Source of the DNA: MRBY01 sp943371005
GTDB taxonomy: Bacteria; Cyanobacteriota; Cyanobacteriia; Cyanobacteriales; MRBY01
DNA: 64,000 nt
Assembly: GCA_943371005.1 (NCBI GenBank)
Contig: CALRTB020000004.1
Coordinates: 124,001 to 188,000, forward strand
Reading direction: 5' to 3'
The notes under the pieces were generated by a model. It was not told the origin of the DNA and did no database searches. It worked only from the letters and a program-made list of their open reading frames with translations. This document shows, piece by piece, positions 34,865 through 43,303 of this stretch. The translations under genes were made by a program, and so were the position numbers. Positions within the stretch are counted from its first letter, which is position 1. Each line of letters starts with the position of its first letter.

Positions 34865-35290
34865 TTAGGGTTTCCGGGAAGGTTTGGGTTTGCGGGCGAT
34901 CGCCTGACCTGCCCCATCCTGAGGAAAACCCAAAGGCCGAATTACTTGGTCTTTTCTGGCTGCTTCCTTTTCCTTGAGTTCCGTGTAATCTAGCCAATGG
35001 ATGCAATCTACCGGACAGGTATCAATCGCCTCTTGGACGACTGCCTCAGCATCTCCATCCTGGCGATAAGCCCGGGCGCGGCCATGTTCTTCTTCGATAT
35101 AAAACGTATTTGGCGCTGTATGGGCACAATGTTTGCAGCCGATGCAGGTGGTTTCATCTACATACACCCCTTTTTGGCGCAGCAGGCCGCCCAGTTCCGG
35201 TTCAAACCCAGACCGTTCCGTGTCATTTCTTAAAAAGCCCCCCAACTCCGGCTCAAAACCAGACCGCTGGGGGGAATTTTCAAAGGTCAT
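34865..35290 (-). CDS. 4Fe-4S ferredoxin with duplicated N-terminal motif
   Basis: A 141-residue bacterial-type ferredoxin. The cluster ligands are visible as CIGCKHC (three Cys) and the CPVDCIHW motif, enough for one [4Fe-4S] cluster plus one extra Cys. The N-terminus carries two copies of RSGFEPELGG, about 18 residues apart. A basic Pro/Lys tail ends the protein. It is probably the last gene of a minus-strand operon with ycf35 (3-base gap) and the DUF2997 gene. Its electron partner is unknown. Confidence 0.88.
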   Translation of the reverse strand: MTFENSPQRSGFEPELGGFLRNDTERSGFEPELGGLLRQKGVYVDETTCIGCKHCAHTAPNTFYIEEEHGRARAYRQDGDAEAVVQEAIDTCPVDCIHWLDYTELKEKEAARKDQVIRPLGFPQDGAGQAIARKPKPSRKP

Positions 35291-35293
35291 ACC

Positions 35294-35677
35294 TTAGCTC
35301 CAGCGTTGGACGACGAGGCGAATCGAGCCATCTTCGTTTTTCTGCTGTTCACTGACTTGAAAGCCTTGTTTGTTGGTTTCGTTGAGGATAGTGTGGTAGG
35401 CGTAGCTCTGGGTGAGGCGCTGGAGGAATCCATCAACAGTTAGGGGCTGCTGCCAATATTGCAGGTCAGCGACGAGTTCATATTCGTGACCGTTCCAGCT
35501 AAAGCCGATGTCGTAGTCATTGTTCTGTTGAATGACAACTTCGGCGGTGCGGCGATCGCCTTTATAACCCCGCACAGCACTGGGGCCTTCTTTCCATTCA
35601 ATGTCCATATCCTTAAGGGCAGACTTGAGGGAAGTCAGATTACGGATTTTGGTTTTGATATTGCTGAAATGAGACAT
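35294..35677 (-). CDS. ycf35: Ycf35 / DUF1257 family protein
   Basis: A 127-residue protein of the DUF1257 family, encoded in some red algal plastids as ycf35 and in most cyanobacteria; function unknown. It starts MSHFSNIKTKI, has a characteristic GYKGDRRTAEVVI strand and ends VVQRWS. No membrane segment. Lies three bases before the ferredoxin gene, 40 bases after DUF2997, an arrangement I infer to be an operon. Confidence 0.88.
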   Translation of the reverse strand: MSHFSNIKTKIRNLTSLKSALKDMDIEWKEGPSAVRGYKGDRRTAEVVIQQNNDYDIGFSWNGHEYELVADLQYWQQPLTVDGFLQRLTQSYAYHTILNETNKQGFQVSEQQKNEDGSIRLVVQRWS

Positions 35678-35717
35678 AAGATTTAACGGGGCAGTTTATA
35701 GAGGTTTTCAAAAAAAA

Positions 35718-35924
35718 TCACCAATTGCTTTGGACGGGGTTCGTCGTCGTTGCAGTTTGGCTTACCGGTTGGGCAAAATATTCTGAGGTTTGTTCCTGGG
35801 AGAGAACAACACCCAGTTGCTTTTCGATCGCAGCGGTCACTTCTTGGCATGAAGACCCGACAATGCCTGTGACCTTTTCTTGGACACGGCCATCAGGATA
35901 AATGATGAATTCTAATGTCTCCAT
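35718..35924 (-). CDS. DUF2997 family protein
   Basis: A short protein of about 68 residues. METLEFIIYPDGRVQEKVTG is the DUF2997 signature; a helix with one Cys follows, then a Gln/Thr-rich tail. ATG 35924 is preferred to the ATG two codons upstream (35930). In cyanobacteria this family is a neighbour of Ycf35 and the 4Fe-4S ferredoxin, as here, which suggests a joint role. Confidence 0.82.
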   Translation of the reverse strand: METLEFIIYPDGRVQEKVTGIVGSSCQEVTAAIEKQLGVVLSQEQTSEYFAQPVSQTATTTNPVQSNW

Positions 35925-36160
35925 GTTCATGGGTGCGCTTCCTCATTGGCATGGTGGGAAAGTTGACCAATTTGGTGGGGGACAATATACGGAATTTTGC
36001 CCTTAACTTTCCAGCACATTTGTGTTTACAGCAGTTTAACAAATCTCGACAATGGGGGGGTAGCTTGCCGCCGCAAATCGTAAGATTCCTTTCATTTTTG
36101 AGGGGCTGAATAGATAATTTTCAATGGTGATCTGGCGATCGCCCCAATGGATACTTCTGC

Positions 36161-36955
36161 TTACTTCAGGGGCCACCAAGCCACCTTATCCCGGGTCGCA
36201 CTATAGACTTCTTTTAATCCCTCTGGATTTAACACATGGATCAGATCTCCTTGTCCCTCAGCAGATTTTTCTGTCCTAATCAATTCGACTTTTGTCATGC
36301 CCTTCAACACCTGTTCTACGGTGCGGTGATTTAACTGGCAGGCATGGGCAATGATATCCACGGGTAAATCAAAGCTAAAGATGCCATCACTCTGGGGTTG
36401 GTTGGTCAGCGATCGCTCTTGGTAAATTAAAGCGCGTAGCAGGGAAGCGACGGCCTGGGGCGGGTAGGTACTACAGTTCAGCAGATGGTACTGGAATTTT
36501 TCCCGTAATTCGAAACTCAGGTTATAGCGATCGCGAAAGTCAGAATCGTTTTCGTACAATCGCTGCACCGCTGCCACTGGAATCTTTAGTACATCTGTGG
36601 TTTTGTAGGCTTCTACCAAACTGGGAAAACTGCGACTCACCTGCCCAAAGCCAATGGGAAGATTCCGCATGCCGAAACAACTGCCCATGTAGGTGATCGC
36701 CAAGATGCGGTCGAGGGGCGTACTTCGTACAATCACTGGCCCCCCCGCAAGCAACACGTAGAGAAATTCCAAATTGTGATTCGGGCGAAAAGCCGTATAG
36801 ATCGGACGACTGGAATAGAGTTTTTCGGTAATCAATGCCGCTGGATCGAGCCAATTTTGCAATTGATCTGGATCCATTCCCCGAAAGAAAAAATTGTTTT
36901 CGGTCAACTCAGTGATAATTTTTGGCACTTTGGGCGCTTGGACAGGCTTTGCCAT
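36161..36955 (-). CDS. Crp/Fnr-family transcriptional regulator
   Basis: A 264-residue protein with an N-terminal cyclic-nucleotide-binding-like beta barrel (residues ~20-135, LEFLYVLLAGGPVIVRST, then ITYMGSCFGM) and a C-terminal winged helix whose recognition helix is in DIIAHACQLNHRTVEQVLKG. The barrel lacks the canonical phosphate-binding cassette (R-X-A-S-V), so it is unlikely to bind cAMP. It is neither NtcA nor SyCrp1 by motif. Effector and targets unknown. Confidence 0.78.
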   Translation of the reverse strand: MAKPVQAPKVPKIITELTENNFFFRGMDPDQLQNWLDPAALITEKLYSSRPIYTAFRPNHNLEFLYVLLAGGPVIVRSTPLDRILAITYMGSCFGMRNLPIGFGQVSRSFPSLVEAYKTTDVLKIPVAAVQRLYENDSDFRDRYNLSFELREKFQYHLLNCSTYPPQAVASLLRALIYQERSLTNQPQSDGIFSFDLPVDIIAHACQLNHRTVEQVLKGMTKVELIRTEKSAEGQGDLIHVLNPEGLKEVYSATRDKVAWWPLK

Positions 36956-37047
36956 GGGGTCTTTCGGGCTTGGGACGGGTCTCTGGTCATTTTAACGGAG
37001 GATTGTCGCCTGGGGCGATCGCCCAAGACCCACCCAACCAGAGCTTG

Positions 37048-37090
37048 TATTTGAAATGAATTGAAATACATCTTAAATTTTATTTGAAAT
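37048..37090. promoter_or_regulatory. TTGAAAT direct repeats upstream of the SLC13 gene
   Basis: Three TTGAAAT units begin at 37051, 37061 and 37084; the first two are one helical turn apart and the outer two are parts of identical TATTTGAAAT decamers (37048 and 37081). A GTATTT/AAATAC inverted pair also spans the first two. This looks like a binding site for a regulator of the permease gene, identity unknown. Confidence 0.45.
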
Positions 37091-37150
37091 TATTTTCCGT
37101 TGAGATATACTTCGAGGTTACTTAATCTTTTCTCTTGGTGCCCCTGTCCT

Positions 37151-39133
37151 ATGGCAAAACGACCTTCCTGGTGGCCTTGGATTTTGCAACGTCAGCGGCG
37201 ATCGCCCCGCACTTGGAACGCGATTCTGCCCTTTAATGTCATAAAAACGACTAAATTCTTTTCAACGGCACCCATGCTAGGTGTCCTATGTGCTGGAGGA
37301 TTTTCGATGGCAATGTTTGCGCAGTTGCCTTCTTTGGGGGAGGTGGCTTTCTTCGGTTTGGGTTGGCAAGGTTGGTTGACCCTCGGTTTGACCCTGGTGG
37401 CATTTCTCCTGAATGCCCTGACGCCTCTCCCGGCTGAGGTGATTTTCCTTGGTGCTTTGGGGGCCTTGCTCCTGACAGGGGTGCTGGATACAGGGACGAC
37501 CCTCGCCGGGTTTAGTAACGAAGGCTTGGCGACCATTGCCGTGCTCTATCTCGTGGTCACTGGCCTGCAACAAACCGGCTCCCTGAGTTGGATTTCCCAG
37601 CGGGTTTTAGGGTTACCGAAAGGAGAATCTGCGGCCTTGATGCGGTTGATGGTACCGGTGATGGGCCTGAGTGCCTTTTTAAATAACACCCCCGTGGTGG
37701 CAATGTTTATCCCCGTGGTTAATGAGTGGTGCCGCAAACTGCGCATTAGCCCCTCAAAATTGATGTTGCCTCTGAGCTATGCGGCGTCTTTTGGGGGGTG
37801 TTGCACTCTGATTGGCACCAGTACAAACTTGGTAGTCAATGGCCTCTTAATTGCTGAGACAGACCATGCGGGCCTCGGTCTCTTTGATATTGCTTGGGTG
37901 GGATTTCCCTGTGCGATCGCCGGCGTAACCTTTTTGATGCTGAGTCACCGTTGGCTTTTGCCAGAACGCAAGCCTGCCATTAGTGACCAAGATGATTTGC
38001 GGCAATACACCGTAGAAATGGTTGTCCACGAAAACAGTCCCCTGATTGGTAAAAGTATTGAAGATGCCGGGTTACGGAATTTGCCAAACTTGTACCTGAT
38101 TGAGGTGGTACGGGATGCTTTGGTGTTGCCAGCGGTCAGCCCTCGCGAAGTTTTGCGGGAAAAAGATCAGTTAGTTTTCGTCGGGGCAGTAGATTCGATC
38201 CTCGACCTCAACCGGCTCCGGGGGCTACAGCCGGCCACGGATCAAGTTTTTAAACTGGATACCCCCCGCTCTGAGCGTTGCCTAATTGAGGCAGTTGTTT
38301 CCAATACCTGTCCACTGATCCGCCAAACCATCCGGGAAGGGAAATTCCGCAGCCGTTACAATGCCGTTGTTTTAGCCGTGGCCCGCAATGGGGAACGCCT
38401 CAAGGGGAAAATCGGCGAGATGCGCTTGTTGGCAGGGGATACCTTACTACTGGAAACCCATCCCACTTTTTTGGAACAGCAACGGGGTTCCCGAGATTTT
38501 TATTTAGTGAGTGAAATTCCGGATTCCGAGCCGATGCGCCATGACCGTGCTCCCCTTGCCCTGGGCATTTTGTTGGTGATGGTGGTTTGTGTGGTGTTGG
38601 GTTGGCTCTCCATGTTAAAGGCCGCCACCCTAGCGGCGATCGCCATGATTGTGATGGGTTGTTGCTCGCCGACTCGTTCCCTCAAAAGTATCGAATGGTC
38701 TGTTTTACTCGTCATTGGGGCGGCCTTTGGTCTGGGGAAAGCCTTAGAAACAACCGGGGCCGCCGGGGCGATCGCCACGAGCTTAATCCAACTGGCGGGA
38801 GATAGTCCCTGGCCAACTTTAATTGTGATCTACGGCATCACCGGCCTACTGACGGAACTCATCACCAACAATGCTGCCGCTGCCCTGATGTTTCCCATTG
38901 CCCTTTCCCTCGCCGATACCCTAGGGGTGGATCTGATGCCCTTTGCGATCGCCGTGATGTTGGCGGCCTCAGCGAGTTTTTCGACCCCCATCGGTTACCA
39001 AACCAATCTGATGGTCTACGGGCCAGGCGGCTACAAATTCACCGACTATTTTCGGGTTGGGATTCCGTTGAATCTCCTTTTTTGGGCCGTGTCCTCTGTC
39101 CTGATTCCCCTCGCCTTTCCCTTTTACCCTTAA
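37151..39133 (+). CDS. SLC13-family permease with TrkA-C domains
   Basis: A 660-residue membrane protein of the divalent anion:sodium symporter type. Two halves of hydrophobic helices (about residues 65-275 and 460-655) flank a soluble central region with two TrkA-C/RCK-C units (YTVEMVVHENSPLIGKSIEDA and LIEAVVSNTCPLIRQTIREG). The signature SFGGCCTLIGTSTNLVVNG and the mirror segment SFSTPIGYQTNLMVYGPGGY mark the two ion-binding hairpins. Sulfate, dicarboxylate or arsenite are possible substrates; the sequence does not decide. ATG 37151 is preferred to TTG 37100. Confidence 0.9.
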   Translation: MAKRPSWWPWILQRQRRSPRTWNAILPFNVIKTTKFFSTAPMLGVLCAGGFSMAMFAQLPSLGEVAFFGLGWQGWLTLGLTLVAFLLNALTPLPAEVIFLGALGALLLTGVLDTGTTLAGFSNEGLATIAVLYLVVTGLQQTGSLSWISQRVLGLPKGESAALMRLMVPVMGLSAFLNNTPVVAMFIPVVNEWCRKLRISPSKLMLPLSYAASFGGCCTLIGTSTNLVVNGLLIAETDHAGLGLFDIAWVGFPCAIAGVTFLMLSHRWLLPERKPAISDQDDLRQYTVEMVVHENSPLIGKSIEDAGLRNLPNLYLIEVVRDALVLPAVSPREVLREKDQLVFVGAVDSILDLNRLRGLQPATDQVFKLDTPRSERCLIEAVVSNTCPLIRQTIREGKFRSRYNAVVLAVARNGERLKGKIGEMRLLAGDTLLLETHPTFLEQQRGSRDFYLVSEIPDSEPMRHDRAPLALGILLVMVVCVVLGWLSMLKAATLAAIAMIVMGCCSPTRSLKSIEWSVLLVIGAAFGLGKALETTGAAGAIATSLIQLAGDSPWPTLIVIYGITGLLTELITNNAAAALMFPIALSLADTLGVDLMPFAIAVMLAASASFSTPIGYQTNLMVYGPGGYKFTDYFRVGIPLNLLFWAVSSVLIPLAFPFYP

Positions 39134-39235
39134 AAGAATCTTGACTTATTCCTAAATAAGAATTATTCTGGGTTGTTAAGAAAGGTTTCGACCTTTCCCT
39201 ATCTTTTCTGTTATCACACTATCCAAGAGGTCCAC

Positions 39236-39799
39236 ATGGCTAGAGTACCTGACGTTGTCTTCAAAACCCGCGTCCGCGATGAATCCGTAGAAGGCCCCAA
39301 CCCCTACCGTTGGGAAGACAAAACCACCGCTGATATTTTCGGTGGTAAAAAAGTTGTTCTTTTCTCCCTGCCTGGTGCTTTCACGCCCACCTGTTCCTCC
39401 AACCACTTACCCCGTTACGAAGAGCTCTACAGCGAATTCCAAGCCCAGGGTGTAGATGAAATCATCTGTATTTCTGTAAATGATGCCTTCGTAATGTTCA
39501 AATGGGGCAAGGAAATTGGTGCTGATAAAGTATTCCTTCTTCCCGATGGTAACGGTGAATTCACCCGCAAAATGGGGATGCTCGTTGAGAAGTCTAACCT
39601 CGGTTTTGGGATGCGTTCTTGGCGCTACTCCATGCTCGTCGAAGATGGCGAAATCAAGAAGATGTTTGTGGAGCCTGACTTCTCTGACAACTGCCCCACT
39701 GATCCTTTTGAAGTCTCTGATGCAGACACGATGCTTGCTTACATCAAAGGCGAATCTGCTCCTGGTGTTTCTGAACCCCGCAAAGAATTTGTTGGTTAA
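39236..39799 (+). CDS. type II peroxiredoxin
   Basis: Thiol peroxidase of 187 residues that reduces H2O2 and organic peroxides. The peroxidatic Cys53 lies in LPGAFTPTCSSNHLPRY, typical of the Prx5/PrxII group; IICISVNDAFVMFKWG follows. Further Cys at about residue 78 and in SDNCPTD could resolve the disulfide. The Synechocystis relative, Sll1621, uses thiol or glutathione donors. ATG 39236 has AAGAGG upstream; a longer frame begins at 39173 but is unlikely. A reductase-like flavoprotein gene follows. Confidence 0.93.
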   Translation: MARVPDVVFKTRVRDESVEGPNPYRWEDKTTADIFGGKKVVLFSLPGAFTPTCSSNHLPRYEELYSEFQAQGVDEIICISVNDAFVMFKWGKEIGADKVFLLPDGNGEFTRKMGMLVEKSNLGFGMRSWRYSMLVEDGEIKKMFVEPDFSDNCPTDPFEVSDADTMLAYIKGESAPGVSEPRKEFVG

Positions 39800-39834
39800 G
39801 TTCTTGTACTGACGCTCACCAAATAATTTTTTTA

Positions 39835-39877
39835 GACTAAGGCAAGGGGGGCGGCGATCGCCTTCTTTGTCTTTTTT
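39835..39877 (+). terminator. possible terminator of the peroxiredoxin gene
   Basis: An imperfect hairpin (GACTAAGGCAAGG at 39835-39847 with CCTTCTTTGTC at 39861-39871) is followed by six T. Mismatches weaken it, but the U tract and position support termination. Confidence 0.5.
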
Positions 39878-39916
39878 ATTTCTCGTACCACCGCCAAACC
39901 ATTGGGGGACCCTGCC

Positions 39917-40930
39917 ATGAAGCTTTCTAGTAAAAACCTCGAAACCCGTTTAGATACCGTCTATGATGCCATTATTGTGGGGGGCGGAATGGGAGGACTA
40001 TCCGCTGCAATCTACCTTGCCCGCTATGGCCTTAAGTGCCTCATCGTCGAAAAAGGCAGGGGCCGTTCCTTCTGGATGCAAGATCTCCGCAACTATGTCG
40101 GCTTAGATCCTGAAACCCCCGGCCGAGATATTATCATCCAGAGCACCAAGCAGGCCATTGATTGGGGGGCCGATCACCTGCGGGGTTACGTCGAAGAAGT
40201 CATGGATGAAGGTGAAACCTTTGCCGTCACAGTCAAAGTTGGTAGAAAAAATAGTACCTATCCTGTTTTTCGCAGTAAATATGTAGTCGCCGCCTCTGGC
40301 ATCATCGATAATCTCCCCGAAACCGATGATATGCAAAATGTCTATGACTATGCGGGCTATACTCTCCATGTCTGTATGATCTGCGATGGCTTTGATATGT
40401 GGGATCAAAAGGCAGTGGTCATTGCAAGCACCGAAGGACAGATCAATGCAGCTTTCGTTTTAAATTGGTTCACTCCCTACATCTCTGTACTGACCCATGG
40501 CCTGGTGCAAGTGAGCGATGAAATGAAAGAAAAACTCGCTGAACACGGCTATCCTCTCTACGAACAAAAAATTGTGAAATTCCACGGCGAAAACCACAAA
40601 ATGAGCGGTGTTGAACTAGAAGATGGCACCATCGTTGAAGCCACTACGGGTTTGGTGAATATGGGGTCAACCTATTACAACGACTACTTGAAAGGGATTG
40701 ATGGTTTGGAGTGGGACGGTGAAAACCTAGTCACCAACAACATGTGTCAAACGAGCCATGAACGAATTTTTGCCCTTGGTGACCTCAAAAAAGGTCTCAA
40801 TCAAGTCTCTGTGGCGGTGGCGGATGGCACCTTGGCCGCAACGCAGATTTGGCGCAATATTCGTCGGGCTGCTCCCCCCCGCAAGTGGGTTGAAAATGTC
40901 AGCGAACCTCATCCTTTTTTAAATGTCTAA
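39917..40930 (+). CDS. thioredoxin-reductase-like flavoprotein without NADPH motifs
   Basis: A 337-residue FAD protein of the low-molecular-weight thioredoxin reductase fold. The FAD motif VGGGMGGLSAAIYLARYG is at residues 21-38, a dithiol CMIC at Cys153/Cys156, and ALGDLKKG near the C-terminus. The NADPH loop of normal enzymes (GxGxxA then HRRxxxR) is replaced by ASTEGQINAA and THGLVQVSDE, so it probably does not use NADPH. This resembles the cyanobacterial ferredoxin-dependent or DDOR-type relatives such as Slr0600. The frame extends to TTG 39902, but ATG 39917 is preferred. It follows the peroxiredoxin gene by 117 bases. Confidence 0.88.
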   Translation: MKLSSKNLETRLDTVYDAIIVGGGMGGLSAAIYLARYGLKCLIVEKGRGRSFWMQDLRNYVGLDPETPGRDIIIQSTKQAIDWGADHLRGYVEEVMDEGETFAVTVKVGRKNSTYPVFRSKYVVAASGIIDNLPETDDMQNVYDYAGYTLHVCMICDGFDMWDQKAVVIASTEGQINAAFVLNWFTPYISVLTHGLVQVSDEMKEKLAEHGYPLYEQKIVKFHGENHKMSGVELEDGTIVEATTGLVNMGSTYYNDYLKGIDGLEWDGENLVTNNMCQTSHERIFALGDLKKGLNQVSVAVADGTLAATQIWRNIRRAAPPRKWVENVSEPHPFLNV

Positions 40931-40980
40931 TTTTGCATAGGGCCCTGTTATTTCTGCTCGCCAGGTAAATTGGCTATTTT

Positions 40981-41007
40981 ATTCCTCAACTTTTGGGGAA
41001 TTTTTTT
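40981..41007 (+). terminator. Rho-independent terminator after the flavoprotein gene
   Basis: Nine-base arms ATTCCTCAA (40981-40989) and TTGGGGAAT (40993-41001), one G-T pair, three-base loop, followed by six or more T (41002-41007). Confidence 0.85.
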
Positions 41008-41089
41008 GTGCCAATATCTAGCCATCTAGGCGATCGCCTAGGGTTTTTAGCTTTAGATAATAGAAGCAATGATCTCTGGGAGGGCCTCC

Positions 41090-42070
41090 ATGGCGTTTTC
41101 TTTTCATATTCAGCCCGATAGTGAAATCCCTGCGTCCCAACAGCTCCTGGATCAATTGCAATTTGCGATCGCCTCCCATCAGTTCGCTGGCGATCAACGG
41201 CTGCCTAGCCTGCGGCAATTGGAGATGATTACTGGGCTCCACCGCAATACCATCAGTAAGATTTACCGGGAACTCGAAGCCCTCGGCCTTGTAAAGTTAG
41301 TCCCTGGCTCAGGGGTTTACATCCAGGATCAGCGCCAGTCCCCAGCGACGCCACCCCAGGCCACCAAGGAGCCTTCACTTCAACCCCAAGCTATTTTTGG
41401 TGACGCGATCCACCAACTGTTAGAGGCGGGGTATAGTTTGCCCCAAATTCGGCAACTGTTTACTAAGGCCATTGATTGGCGTCTCGCCTGTGCCGCCCAG
41501 GTGATGATCACTGTCCCCCAGCGGGAATTGGGGGCTGGCCAGTGGATTTTGCAAGAAATTAGTCAGGCGATCGCCATTCCCCTCCAACTAGTTCCCCTAG
41601 AAGTATTGGCCGAACGTTTAGAACAGATCACGGCGGCAACCCTAATCACCACCCCCTATTTTTTCCAGGCCGTAGCGGCGATCGCCCCTCCAAATGTCCA
41701 GATTATCCCCGTCACGCTCCATGACTACGGCCCCGAACTGGCTCAAATCAAAGCGCTTCCGTCCAACCACTGCCTCGGTCTGGTGAGCCTTAGCCCCGGT
41801 ATTCTCCACGCTGCCCGCACCATTATCCATAGTCTCCGGGGCACTGAGCTGACCCTGATTACCAGCACCCCGACAGATCTACCCCGTCTTCAAGCCTTAA
41901 TCCGGCGCAGTCAAATGATTTTATGCGATCGCCCCAGCCTGGAAACAGTGCAACAACAAGTTACTCAACTCCAGCCTAGCCTTAACCACCGCCCCAAAAT
42001 ATTTCCTTGTAAAAATTACATTAGTGAAACGTCACTACAATCCCTGCGGCAAGCCTTACAAAAATCGTAA
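41090..42070 (+). CDS. plmA: GntR-family transcriptional regulator, PlmA-like
   Basis: A 326-residue regulator: the GntR winged helix covers about residues 10-80 (IPASQQLLDQLQFAIAS, LPSLRQLEMITGLHRNTISKIYRELEALGLV), then a cyanobacterial effector domain. The N-terminus MAFSFHIQPDSEIPAS is that of PlmA, which binds PII-PipX complexes and links to the 2-oxoglutarate/energy signal. The symbol is by recognition and needs confirmation. GGGAGG lies six bases before ATG 41090, which favours it over ATG 41069. Confidence 0.8.
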   Translation: MAFSFHIQPDSEIPASQQLLDQLQFAIASHQFAGDQRLPSLRQLEMITGLHRNTISKIYRELEALGLVKLVPGSGVYIQDQRQSPATPPQATKEPSLQPQAIFGDAIHQLLEAGYSLPQIRQLFTKAIDWRLACAAQVMITVPQRELGAGQWILQEISQAIAIPLQLVPLEVLAERLEQITAATLITTPYFFQAVAAIAPPNVQIIPVTLHDYGPELAQIKALPSNHCLGLVSLSPGILHAARTIIHSLRGTELTLITSTPTDLPRLQALIRRSQMILCDRPSLETVQQQVTQLQPSLNHRPKIFPCKNYISETSLQSLRQALQKS

Positions 42071-42108
42071 AATCCTATAAACTTTGGACTTTAATCTAAC
42101 AAACTCGT

Positions 42109-43059
42109 TTATAAATATTGCTGATATTTTTCATAAATATCTACCGCCGGAATTGGCTCCTTAAATTCCTTAGGTAAACTATAATCCTGGGCCGAATACT
42201 CTTTTCGTAAATCAACAATATTCAGATAAGGGAGTTGCCAATCCCGCAGCCGTTGTAATAACTCTTGAAACTCGACGTCATTTTTTTTGTAACGGTATTT
42301 AAAAGTAATAAATTGCAGCATGCGTGCATAGGAGCGGGGATTATCATACTCTGCCGGAATTTGAAGAATTTTAGTCAGATTATTAAAAACTTCTTGATTG
42401 TCACGAATATGTAAGCTGATCTGCGTCACGTCATAGGTATCGGATTTCGTCAGGGTTTTCGAGAGGCTAGAAATAGACCGTAGCACGGTATAACTATAGG
42501 TCGCCTGCTTGAAAAGTTTCAGTAGTTCTAGTCCATCTGGATATTGGGCAACATTATCAATTGCTTTTAGATATTCCTGGAGTACGATGCGACCTTTTTG
42601 TGTTTTGATGCGGTCTAGCAGGGGCCATATCTTCTTGTGAATGATGGCGACCACGGTCTGGTGATCCTGGGTTGCAAGTACCTGGGAAATAAACTTGTAA
42701 ATACTTTTTTGAAGCGGACTACGAAACTGCAACTCCGTTTCAGAAACCAATAGATAACTTTCTGCTGCTGTTAAAGCCAACTCTAAAAACTGAATAATTC
42801 GTTTTAGGCCTTTAAATTCTCCAAGTTCTTTTTCGATCAAGACCCGCATTTGTGCATAGGTCAAAAAGTCTTCATTATCGAATTTATTTAGTTCAATTCG
42901 CTGTACGTGCCAAGCCTTTGCTCTAATTTCACGGTTATACTTTCGGTGCGCTAAAACAATTTTTTCCGGCACTGATTTTTTGTGAATGAGCTTCACAATC
43001 TTCTCTGAAAGACTAGTCTCACCGATTAAAGGTTTATTCCACCATTGTGTTTCATCCAT
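42109..43059 (-). CDS. conserved hypothetical protein, 316 residues
   Basis: No family recognised. The protein is soluble and mostly helical, with many Lys, Gln, Tyr and Ile, including KIVLAHRKYNREIRAKAW and KYRYKKNDVEFQELLQRL. It has no Cys, signal peptide or membrane helix. A lower GC third position than its neighbours (many AAA, ATT and TTT codons) hints at horizontal origin or relaxed selection. It stands alone between plmA and mazG, with a 244-base gap upstream in which I see no gene. Confidence 0.7.
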   Translation of the reverse strand: MDETQWWNKPLIGETSLSEKIVKLIHKKSVPEKIVLAHRKYNREIRAKAWHVQRIELNKFDNEDFLTYAQMRVLIEKELGEFKGLKRIIQFLELALTAAESYLLVSETELQFRSPLQKSIYKFISQVLATQDHQTVVAIIHKKIWPLLDRIKTQKGRIVLQEYLKAIDNVAQYPDGLELLKLFKQATYSYTVLRSISSLSKTLTKSDTYDVTQISLHIRDNQEVFNNLTKILQIPAEYDNPRSYARMLQFITFKYRYKKNDVEFQELLQRLRDWQLPYLNIVDLRKEYSAQDYSLPKEFKEPIPAVDIYEKYQQYL

Positions 43060-43303
43060 AATTATCTAAAGCAAGGAATGGAGTTTGGTTCTGGCGAATA
43101 GGATAGTGTTTTTTGTTCTCTAAAATGTTTCTTTATTTCTTGACAGAGAACAATGGACTTTTTTTACTACATTATTGCATACCATAAGCCCAGGCTAGGG
43201 CATTCATTATTACACAAATCTTGTCGAAATTGTTGCTTAGAGTGAGCAATAAAGCAATTTCAAGGACCTTAATGACACCCTAAGGTAGCGAAATGATTGA
43301 AGG

